Assembly: GCA_018725455.1 (NCBI GenBank)
Contig: QLUN01000015.1
Location: forward strand, 1-11,320
DNA length: 11,320 nt
Direction: 5' to 3'
Source: Chloroflexota bacterium
GTDB taxonomy: Bacteria; Chloroflexota; Dehalococcoidia; SZUA-161; SpSt-899
Both the position numbers and the translations under genes were made by a program. The stretch's first letter is position 1, and the number at the start of each line of letters is the position of its first letter. The notes under the pieces were generated by a model, which had not been told where the DNA came from, did not search any database, and saw only the letters and a list, made by a program, of their open reading frames with translations. Positions 6,638 through 11,320 of the stretch are shown here, piece by piece.

Positions 6638-6846
6638 GAGGCATGATCCTGCATAGAAGCAGGACGGAGGCACCTACGGGCTGCCTCGCGGTGGCATCCG
6701 CCACTAAAGGGGGCAATCCCCTTTGACCTTGTAGTCCTTAACCAAGCAGACAGGGCTTGGTGGGGCTACTGGAAACTCCTAAGAGGCTTCCCATGCTCAC
6801 ATGCAGGTGCCGAAGCCCTGCATGTCGTCCGCGCAGTTTTCTGCGC
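6603..6846 (-). ncRNA. Candidate structured non-coding RNA, about 245 nt
   Basis: Between 6549 and 7004 there is no convincing gene. Read on the minus strand, 6846-6603 is a near-continuous chain of stems: GCGCAG/CTGCGC (6841-6846 with 6831-6836); a 9-bp stem ACATGCAGG/CCTGCATGT (6817-6825 with 6799-6807); GCTTGGT/ACCAAGC form (6755-6761 with 6741-6747) extended by CTAC/GTAG (6766-6769 with 6731-6734); AAAGGGG/CCCCTTT (6718-6724 with 6706-6712); GTGGC/GCCAC around a GGAT loop (6700-6704 with 6691-6695); GAGGCA/TGCCTC (6682-6687 with 6667-6672); TCCTGC/GCAGGA (6659-6664 with 6647-6652); then the terminator. Orientation comes from the terminator's T run. The 5' end is not fixed: TATCAT at 6878-6873 resembles a -10 box but lacks a good -35 box. 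I do not recognise a family. A phage C4-type antisense RNA crossed my mind but I cannot verify it. 6861-6945 holds no further recognisable feature. Confidence 0.5.
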
Positions 6847-6945
6847 CATCCTAAGTGTCCCGATTCGGAACTATGATATTGAACTAGGGATAGACCGAAG
6901 TTGTTGCAAGCCTGTATAGTCCTACCAATAGGTTTTTTTACCATG

Positions 6946-6982
6946 AAAAACCCCAAGCGACAACAAAGCGTCGCTTGGGGTT
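6946..6982 (-). terminator. Rho-independent terminator of the 121-aa/109-aa gene pair
   Basis: A perfect 13-bp stem, AACCCCAAGCGAC (6949-6961) with GTCGCTTGGGGTT (6970-6982) and an 8-base loop, is followed on the minus strand by a T run (6950-6946). It lies 22 bp past the stop of the 109-aa gene and should separate that operon from the downstream structured RNA. Confidence 0.88.
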
Positions 6983-7004
6983 CCATAGATACTGACTGGC
7001 CCAC

Positions 7005-7334
7005 TCAATAGAGCGGGTAAGCTTGTTTCGTAAGGTCGGCGATGATGTCGCTCTCGGCCTCAGGGAGGTTATTTAACAACGGGATTATAGCTTCACAGAT
7101 CTCGCGGAGCACCATCTGAATCTCCATGACATGCTCCGGGGCTACGCGGCCAACATGCGCTTCGATCGCTAACTTTTCGGGGTCGTCCTCCGACGCCCAG
7201 ATGTCCTGCGATAAAACGTTAAGACGCTCGTGGAAGGCACGCCGTGAATCGTCCTTGTTTGCGGCCAGCCAGGTGATCATGGCGTCTGTCCCAGGTAATC
7301 GGTTGTACGACTCTCCAGCTTCGTTCTCGATCAT
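7005..7334 (-). CDS. Hypothetical acidic protein, 109 aa
   Basis: I do not recognise this protein. It is acidic and predicted largely helical: TDAMITWLAANKDDSRRAFHERL (about 16-38) followed by a long helix EHVMEIQMVLREICEAIIPLL (about 67-87) and PEAESDIIADLTKQAYPLY at the end. There is no signal peptide or membrane span. The start is well supported by AAGGAGT just before ATG 7334. It is the second gene of a two-gene operon: the 121-aa gene stops 2 bp before this ATG, and the ribosome site lies inside its last codons, so the two are probably translationally coupled. The small size and tight pairing would fit a toxin-antitoxin, anti-restriction or regulatory pair, but no motif supports any of these. 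A strong terminator follows. Confidence 0.85.
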   Translation of the reverse strand: MIENEAGESYNRLPGTDAMITWLAANKDDSRRAFHERLNVLSQDIWASEDDPEKLAIEAHVGRVAPEHVMEIQMVLREICEAIIPLLNNLPEAESDIIADLTKQAYPLY

Positions 7335-7336
7335 GT

Positions 7337-7702
7337 TTACTCCTTGGTGGTTGGCTTGTGTTCGCCGGGTTTCGGAATCAATTCTTCATCCTTGATCTCA
7401 TAATCCAAGGGGGCAAGCCCATCAGAAACGAGCCTTGAAATCATTTCTGCTACGCCTTGAGCCTTTACTTTTTTTGTCAGGCGGCTTGCAGGAAGCCGGA
7501 TCTGAACCATCCTGCAACTTATGAGCAGCATGCTGAAAGACGGGCATTTTGACACCAGTTTATATCCGCCCTCATAGGCCATGCTATAGATACGATTCTG
7601 ACCTAGATTGCGGACAGTAATTGACCAGGCCGGAATTCGCCCGTCTTCAACAAGGTTTTTTTCATCTCCATTGCTTTTGATGTAGATTGATTTATCACTC
7701 AT
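7337..7702 (-). CDS. Hypothetical protein, 121 aa, first gene of a coupled pair
   Basis: I do not recognise this protein. The frame is open to 7738, but ATG 7702 is preferred because CGGAGT sits 7 bp upstream. The first 70 residues look beta-rich (WSITVRNLGQNRIYSMAYEGGYKLV), followed by a hydrophobic stretch (SFSMLLISCRMVQIRL) that is too short and too mixed to be a clear membrane span. A basic segment (ASRLTKKVKAQGVAEMISRLV) comes next, and then an acidic, proline-containing tail (DYEIKDEELIPKPGEHKPTTKE). Its last codons contain the ribosome site of the 109-aa gene. The promoter should be in the 100-bp divergent gap shared with the NERD-like gene at 7803. Confidence 0.83.
   Translation of the reverse strand: MSDKSIYIKSNGDEKNLVEDGRIPAWSITVRNLGQNRIYSMAYEGGYKLVSKCPSFSMLLISCRMVQIRLPASRLTKKVKAQGVAEMISRLVSDGLAPLDYEIKDEELIPKPGEHKPTTKE
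7339..7345 (-). promoter_or_regulatory. Ribosome binding site embedded in the end of the upstream gene
   Basis: AAGGAGT on the minus strand is a near-perfect Shine-Dalgarno sequence, overlapping the final Lys and Glu codons and the first base of the TAA stop of the 121-aa gene. It fixes ATG 7334 as the start of the 109-aa gene and implies coupled translation. Confidence 0.85.
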
Positions 7703-7730
7703 TACATGACTCCGTTTTCGCTGCGGATTG

Positions 7731-7744
7731 CAGTTCATGAATTG
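7731..7744. promoter_or_regulatory. 14-bp near-palindrome in the divergent gap, possible operator
   Basis: CAGTTCATGAATTG is a near-perfect inverted repeat (one mismatched pair) centred on TTCATGAA, in the 100-bp gap between the leftward gene pair (start 7702) and the rightward NERD-like gene (start 7803). A shared operator would be expected in this gap. I see no convincing -35/-10 pairs around it. Confidence 0.25.
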
Positions 7745-7802
7745 ATCCGGCTCTCTGTGACCGCTGTTGCATCAGTGTTCTTTTACTAGCTAGGAGAAGA
7801 GG

Positions 7803-8426
7803 ATGGGGCGAGGATTGAAAAGCGGGACTGAGTTCGCGCCGTGGAAGCGGCAGAGGGCTATAGGCCTTCAAGGTCTTGCCATAGCGATTGGCATAGCGTT
7901 GCTTGCAGTCGTGCTGCCATACGGCCCCTGGTCATGGGTTCTTGGCTTCATCTGTGTCGTTATTTTCGGTATATCCTTTGAAAATCTCCGAAAAGCGGCC
8001 AGCAGAGAGTTCGGGAAGACTTTAGAAGCTCACTGGATAAACAAGGCAACGTTGAGTTGCCCGATAAATCTTCGTATCAGATCATCTGTGCGAGTTCCGG
8101 GGCTTGGGGACGCGGATATGCTAATCGAACAACCCGGCCTATCGGGAGGATGTGTGGTGGAAATCAAGTCATTTATGTACTGGCGAGCCCCGTTTTTCGG
8201 CTTACTCCCCGGAAAACGAGAGGTGGGGGCCTTAGCGCAAGCGGAGCGGTTGCGCCAACGGCTTTCCTGCTCTGATGCCATTGTTTGGCTCCCACAGGGT
8301 AAACCGACGCTATGGCAGTCTTTCTTTGAACCGAAAAAAGGAAAGGTTCGTGTCATTTTTGGTGGAGCCAACGCCCTTTGGGCGGCTGTCAAGCACGCCA
8401 ATAAGGAAAACACGTTACCTAGATAG
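7803..8426 (+). CDS. Membrane-anchored NERD-like nuclease-fold protein, 207 aa
   Basis: After a short basic N-terminus (PWKRQR) there are two hydrophobic segments, about residues 20-39 (GLQGLAIAIGIALLAVVLPY) and 43-59 (WSWVLGFICVVIFGISF), likely a hairpin in the inner membrane. The rest should be cytoplasmic and reads like a PD-(D/E)XK nuclease fold of the NERD (nuclease-related domain) type: Glu in REFGKTLEAHW (68-78), Asp in LGDADMLIE (101-109), the VVEIKS strand with Glu120 and Lys122, and a helix with Gln146. The hydrophobic strands VRVPG and CVVEIKS fit. I infer DNA binding or cutting at the membrane. The start is sure: AGGAGA lies 5 bp before ATG 7803. It stands alone, divergent from the 121-aa gene, with a terminator directly after its stop. 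NERD assignment is by motif pattern only; the enzyme may be inactive. Confidence 0.82.
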   Translation: MGRGLKSGTEFAPWKRQRAIGLQGLAIAIGIALLAVVLPYGPWSWVLGFICVVIFGISFENLRKAASREFGKTLEAHWINKATLSCPINLRIRSSVRVPGLGDADMLIEQPGLSGGCVVEIKSFMYWRAPFFGLLPGKREVGALAQAERLRQRLSCSDAIVWLPQGKPTLWQSFFEPKKGKVRVIFGGANALWAAVKHANKENTLPR

Positions 8427-8427
8427 A

Positions 8428-8452
8428 AGAAGCCCGCCAATGGCGGGCTTCT
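8428..8452. terminator. Hairpin terminator between convergent genes
   Basis: An 11-bp stem AGAAGCCCGCC (8428-8438) with GGCGGGCTTCT (8442-8452) and a 3-base loop begins 2 bp after the stop of the NERD-like gene and lies 20 bp past the stop of the convergent 93-aa gene. The T run is modest on both sides (TTCTCTGT to the right, TCTTCTATC to the left), so it is probably used in both directions. Confidence 0.75.
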
Positions 8453-8472
8453 CTGTACAAATCGGCATTTCT

Positions 8473-8754
8473 TCAACTTAACGCCCTGCTAGGCATCATC
8501 ACATCATTGTATATGAACTCCGTCTTGTGGGATTGAGCGGGTTTAGTGCTCACAACAAACCCAATAAAGCCATCATCGATAGCAAAGAACGGCCCTGATT
8601 TTGCAACCAACAGCCCATCATTTTCCTCGATGATCGACCATATGCGTTCATCTGTCACATCGTTTGGGACGTGATTGATGTATCCGTTACATATCGGATC
8701 AAGGTCGAACTTGCTGAACCAGAGCAGTCTATTTTCATCTTGAGAAGCAGCCAT
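8473..8754 (-). CDS. Hypothetical small protein, 93 aa
   Basis: I do not recognise this protein. The frame is open to 8829, but ATG 8754 is chosen because a purine-rich GGGGGTGG lies immediately upstream; the extra N-terminal residues of the longer form are Arg/Gly-rich and look untranslated. The short protein has well-mixed, protein-like composition: NRLLWFSKFDLDPICNGYI, then DERIWSIIEENDGLLVAKSG and FFAIDDGFIGFVVSTK, suggesting a small alpha/beta fold. It lies just after the strong terminator of the UvrD-like helicase gene, so it needs its own promoter between 8755 and 8839; I see no clear one. It converges on the NERD-like gene and shares its terminator. Confidence 0.75.
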   Translation of the reverse strand: MAASQDENRLLWFSKFDLDPICNGYINHVPNDVTDERIWSIIEENDGLLVAKSGPFFAIDDGFIGFVVSTKPAQSHKTEFIYNDVMMPSRALS

Positions 8755-8835
8755 ACCACCCCCTTTTTTTGCTTGCCGGCGATTTCCAGCAAGAAGGAAT
8801 GCAGTGTCTTCGCAGCCGCGGCGTTGCAAGGGTAA

Positions 8836-8878
8836 AAAACACCCCTGAGAACCGATAGGATCTCAGGGGTGGGTTTTT
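8836..8878 (-). terminator. Strong Rho-independent terminator of the UvrD/FBH1-like helicase gene
   Basis: An 11-bp stem CACCCCTGAGA (8840-8850) with TCTCAGGGGTG (8861-8871) and a 10-base loop is followed on the minus strand by TTTTTT (8839-8834). It begins within 6 bp of the helicase stop codon at 8877-8879. A T run on the other side (8874-8878) means it could also stop rightward transcripts. Confidence 0.9.
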
Positions 8879-10562
8879 AAGCGAAGGTGTGCGCTCCGTC
8901 TCTGAGCTTTGCTTCGCTCAGGACAATATCTGAAGCGACATTGGCGAGTAGCTCTCTGCGCTCAGGACTGGCAACATCACTGATTGCGTGTACAACACGA
9001 CCCCGCAACTCACTTTTGCTACACCCCTCATCAAGCATTGATTCCGCCTCGTCAATTGCCGAGGCAAACTTCCGTCCGCTAGGCGGCGGCAGGTCGCCCA
9101 GTCGCTCAAAGTAGCCGCGATATTCGACATTACTGTCGTCCAGAATATCCATCGCGCGAGTGAGGCAAACATACAAGAGGCGGTTTTCTTCTTCAGTCGG
9201 CTCTCGCGGCGGCGGATCGCCGCTGTCAAGTGATTGTTGTCGAGCGGCCTCGGTGCTCGGCATCGCAAAATCCTCACCAATCCGCACCCTACCCCACTCA
9301 AGACCTTTAGCCTGATGCCCAACAGACAGCGTTAAGCTAGGGTCACGAACTCTGCCTGCGCGCTCAAGCAAATCAATGACCTTATCAGCGCCGTAATCTT
9401 TTTCAATCTTGACAAGAGGCAGCATGTCGCTACCGCTTAATGTGTTCGCATACTCCACCAGCTCGCTATAACTATCAAAAAGGGCGAATTCACCACCCGC
9501 CTTTACGCCGTCGCGTAGCTGCTTGATCGCGTTAAGCCGTTTTAGAGCCGAGTCAATGCCAGTCGCTGAAATGCCATTACCATTACCTGCTATATTTCTC
9601 TCGATCAATTCACCAATGACGCCGGCATTTGTCCGAAAGATCATAGCGTCGCAATCTCTCAAGCGTTCAACACTTGAGACTTTCGATTGCAGCCCACGAA
9701 TCCGCTGGCGGCATCCCAAGGTCCAAAGCAATAACTGTGCTCGCTCGGCAATCGCTTCGCCAAAGCGGAACGATTGAGTAAGATACGCTGTATCGCCTTG
9801 AATAATCTCCATAGCGTTCTTAGCGCCGCGCCAAGCGTAAATGCTCTGGTATTCATCACCCACCCAAATTTTCTGTGAGCTTTGGTTAGAAACCAACCTT
9901 ATCATGAGTAAATCGGCGTCTTGACACTCATCAAACAAGATAAAGTCATAAGGCAACTGAGGATTGCTTTCAACCCACTTCTTTACATAGACATCGTGAG
10001 TAGATGGGCAATCATCTGAAATATCGGACATTAGTCCCCATAGCTTGATTGCTAGTCCAGAATAATCGCGACGAAATGCTGCAAGCTGGCCCCCAGATAG
10101 GTTCCTAATATCTGGATATGGATAAGCGTTAACTGGCATATCATGGCCGTTCCAGCGAGCATAGGCTTGCGCACACTGCATGACATAGTAGCCAATCGTT
10201 GCAGGATTGATAATCCGCCGTCCACCAATCTCAGTCTCAATCGTGCTGCTTTGGATACCAAGTCGTTTTGCGACATAGGTGCCGGTTAATCGAGAATTGA
10301 GTTTATGCCGAAGCGGAACGCCAAACTTGGCATATGCCAAGCTATGGAATGTTCGTGCGGTCACATTGGACGGAAGACTTCCCTCTAGGCTGTTAACAAT
10401 AGCCTTATTGAAGGCAATATAGACGCCTCTTTTATTACTGATATTCTTTGCGATCAACTTCAGGGTTGTTGTTTTTCCAGCGCCCGCAAAAGCGGCCAGC
10501 TTCAAATCACACCCCTTCTGAGCAAGCCTAACGGCATGCTCCTGCTCTTCTGTTGGTTTCAT
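8877..10562 (-). CDS. SF1A DNA helicase, UvrD/FBH1-like
   Basis: The 561-residue protein has the full set of UvrD/REP-family motifs: Q-motif TEEQ (4-7), Walker A AFAGAGKTTT (24-33), Ia YIAFNK (48-53), Ib TARTFHSLAY (68-77), II FDECQDAD (210-217), III VGDEYQSIYAWRGA (234-247), IV TQSFRF (262-267), V VGHQAKGLEW (414-423) and VI NRLLYVCLTRAM (460-471). Enzymes of this family unwind DNA 3' to 5' and can strip proteins such as RecA from DNA. At 561 residues it is shorter than chromosomal UvrD or Rep (about 670-720), with a reduced 2B region, and the DECQDAD and GDEYQSIYAWRGA wording is closer to the FBH1-like branch. The start ATG 10562 has GGAGAT 6 bp upstream. The in-frame ATG at 10601 lacks a ribosome site, though it overlaps a TGA that would end the frameshifted gene upstream. 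A terminator follows the stop. Confidence 0.94.
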   Translation of the reverse strand: MKPTEEQEHAVRLAQKGCDLKLAAFAGAGKTTTLKLIAKNISNKRGVYIAFNKAIVNSLEGSLPSNVTARTFHSLAYAKFGVPLRHKLNSRLTGTYVAKRLGIQSSTIETEIGGRRIINPATIGYYVMQCAQAYARWNGHDMPVNAYPYPDIRNLSGGQLAAFRRDYSGLAIKLWGLMSDISDDCPSTHDVYVKKWVESNPQLPYDFILFDECQDADLLMIRLVSNQSSQKIWVGDEYQSIYAWRGAKNAMEIIQGDTAYLTQSFRFGEAIAERAQLLLWTLGCRQRIRGLQSKVSSVERLRDCDAMIFRTNAGVIGELIERNIAGNGNGISATGIDSALKRLNAIKQLRDGVKAGGEFALFDSYSELVEYANTLSGSDMLPLVKIEKDYGADKVIDLLERAGRVRDPSLTLSVGHQAKGLEWGRVRIGEDFAMPSTEAARQQSLDSGDPPPREPTEEENRLLYVCLTRAMDILDDSNVEYRGYFERLGDLPPPSGRKFASAIDEAESMLDEGCSKSELRGRVVHAISDVASPERRELLANVASDIVLSEAKLRDGAHTFA

Positions 10563-10593
10563 CGTGGATCTCCGTGTTCGCCAAGATCGGCGC

Positions 10594-10711
10594 TCACGCA
10601 TTGATTAGGTTCAGCGCATGAACTGTTGCGACCTGTTCCAAACGAGGTAACGCAGCAAGGTCGATCTCAAGAGCGACTGGCTCGGTAATCCGCCATGTGA
10701 ACAACGTTTTT
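10594..10711 (-). other. Likely displaced C-terminal frame of the upstream gene
   Basis: The frame offset by one base from the 145-aa gene stays open to a TGA at 10594-10596 and reads like a natural protein end (TEPVALEIDLAALPRLEQVA, then a helix HALNLINA). If one A is removed from the A5 run at 10707-10711 (minus strand), the upstream frame continues into this one and gives about 169 residues ending just before the helicase gene. As the sequence stands it is untranslated unless frameshifting occurs. Confidence 0.5.
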
Positions 10712-11104
10712 ACCATCCAAGAAATCGACCCCTTGAATACCAATTGCAGCATGCCCGGCATCCTGGGTGCCAGCGAGTCCAATGGTAAGTTCACTGGTGT
10801 TGCGCACCGCGATCCGCTGCATGCGATGAATCAGCACTGACATTGCCTTATGCGTCTCCATGCCCCAATTTGTCGCGGCGGTCGTATCGAGTCCATGCTC
10901 GCTAATGGCAAGCTCAACATCTTCATCAACCACTTTTGATAGCTGAGGCCAAACGACCTTTGCAAGCCAGACAGCTTCTCGAACAGTGATCGGGAATGAT
11001 CGCTCAAAAAGCACCTGATCCTCGCCGAGTGCTCGGCGAAGCTGATCTTGCTGCTCCTCGGTAAAACCGACCATAAGAGTGAGGTCGTTCAAGCTGGCGT
11101 ACAT
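10667..11104 (-). CDS. Hypothetical protein, 145 aa as read, probably frameshifted near its end
   Basis: I do not recognise this protein. From ATG 11104, with GGAAT 7 bp upstream, it reads as a soluble, largely helical protein: FTEEQQDQLRRALGEDQVLF (14-33), FPITVREAVWLAKVVWPQL (37-55) and METHKAMSVLIHRMQRIAV (82-100), then a beta-like part (SELTIGLAGT, HAAIGIQGVDFLDGK). The final residues NVVHMADYRASRS look like out-of-frame translation, and the neighbouring frame continues with better protein character to 10594, implying an extra A in the run at 10707-10711. The intact form would end where the helicase frame begins (ATG 10601 overlapping the TGA), so the two genes were probably a coupled operon. 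The gene lies just past a terminator (11147-11178) for genes further right, so it should have its own promoter in 11105-11150; none is clear. It could instead be intact and simply end at 10667. Confidence 0.65.
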   Translation of the reverse strand: MYASLNDLTLMVGFTEEQQDQLRRALGEDQVLFERSFPITVREAVWLAKVVWPQLSKVVDEDVELAISEHGLDTTAATNWGMETHKAMSVLIHRMQRIAVRNTSELTIGLAGTQDAGHAAIGIQGVDFLDGKNVVHMADYRASRS

Positions 11105-11146
11105 GATCGGATTCCAATTTTGCGTCAGTGTATCTTTTTCTCATAG

Positions 11147-11178
11147 ACAAAAAAGCGGCCACCGATAGGTGGCCGCTT
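11147..11178 (-). terminator. Rho-independent terminator for a leftward gene entering from the right edge
   Basis: An 11-bp stem AAGCGGCCACC (11153-11163) with GGTGGCCGCTT (11168-11178) and a 4-base loop is followed on the minus strand by TTTTTTG (11154-11148). The T run is on the left side, so it stops leftward transcription from beyond 11178, in keeping with the partial frame that ends at 11256. Confidence 0.88.
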
Positions 11179-11255
11179 ACTTTAATTTATACTACCTCAG
11201 TCAGTACTCCGCACTCTAGACAGCACCAAATGTCCGGCTCAACAAAAGCACATCG

Positions 11256-11318
11256 TCAGGCCGCAGCGAGGGCGATCTTTGGCTGTTGATTTAGAACGAT
11301 AGCCTTGGCGAGGGTCTG
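11256..11318 (-). CDS. Last 20 codons of a gene continuing beyond the right edge
   Basis: One minus-strand frame is open from the right edge and ends with TGA at 11258-11256, giving QTLAKAIVLNQQPKIALAAA. The composition (Ala/Leu/Ile/Lys, GC-rich third positions) is protein-like, and the terminator about 78 bp further on has no other gene to serve. Too little is visible to name a family. The stretch 11179-11255 between stop and terminator shows nothing recognisable. A second minus frame is also open briefly from the edge, with a less protein-like sequence. Confidence 0.4.
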   Translation of the reverse strand, partial: QTLAKAIVLNQQPKIALAAA

Positions 11319-11320
11319 CC

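Noticed and set aside
6603..6846. Identity as tmRNA, RNase P RNA, SRP RNA, 6S RNA, a group II intron domain or a tRNA array
   Set aside because: The conserved core sequences of these RNAs are absent, and the stems do not form cloverleaves. A C4/isrK-type antisense RNA was considered but I could not verify any signature, so no name is given.
6921..6939. CCTA-ccaa-TAGG followed by seven T on the plus strand, as a rightward terminator
   Set aside because: The stem is only 4 bp and no rightward gene ends before it; it lies inside the gap between two leftward units.
6738..7004. Minus-strand open frame of 88 codons in the hairpin-rich region
   Set aside because: It reads through the 13-bp terminator stem and several RNA stems, and the product is Cys/His/Arg-rich with no protein-like pattern.
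8030..8476. Minus-strand open frame of 148 codons opposite the NERD-like gene
   Set aside because: It runs through the terminator hairpin at 8428-8452 and opposite conserved nuclease motifs; Ser/Pro/Arg-rich shadow sequence.
1..11320. CRISPR array, insertion sequence, integron or iteron-type origin
   Set aside because: No regularly spaced repeats, transposase motifs, long terminal inverted repeats or tandem 20-22 bp iterons were found by eye on either strand.

Overview
The window looks like backbone and accessory sequence from a proteobacterial plasmid or plasmid-derived element, read entirely from the sequence. The evidence is a replication initiator of the IncQ RepC type, a partial TraB/Lnt-like nitrilase-fold gene directly upstream of it, several DNA-processing enzymes typical of large mobile elements, many orphan genes, frequent strand switching, and Rho-independent terminators at most transcription-unit ends. 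Base composition is moderately GC-rich. I cannot name a genus. I see no rRNA, tRNA, CRISPR array or insertion sequence.

Layout. Block 1 (+, 3-2341): end of traB, then repC, then a stand-alone EAL-domain (c-di-GMP phosphodiesterase) gene. The gaps are 3 bp and then a 1-base stop/start overlap, so this looks like one operon. Block 2 (-, 2393-3238): an orphan gene whose last 16 bases, including the stop, are tandemly duplicated. Block 3 (+, 3314-6114): a VRR-NUC nuclease and a full-length RecD2-type helicase. Block 4 (-, 6111-7702): an orphan 144-aa gene, a gene-free stretch of about 450 bp rich in hairpins that looks like a terminated structured RNA, and a tightly coupled pair of small orphan genes with its own terminator. 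Block 5 (+, 7803-8426): a membrane-anchored, NERD-like nuclease-fold protein. Block 6 (-, 8473-11318): an orphan 93-aa gene, an SF1A (UvrD/FBH1-like) helicase, a small gene that appears frameshifted, and the last codons of a gene entering from the right edge.

How the genes may work together. RepC would recognise the plasmid origin, but the IncQ partner helicase and primase (RepA, RepB) are not here and I see no iterons in the window. Two unrelated SF1 helicases (RecD2 and UvrD/FBH1-like) and two PD-(D/E)XK-type nuclease-fold proteins (VRR-NUC and NERD-like) suggest a plasmid replication, repair or DNA-entry toolkit; this is inference. The two most unusual signals are (i) the EAL phosphodiesterase with all catalytic residues, translationally linked to the replication initiator, and (ii) the run of consecutive hairpins ending in a strong terminator at 6603-6846 on the minus strand, a good candidate for an undescribed regulatory RNA.
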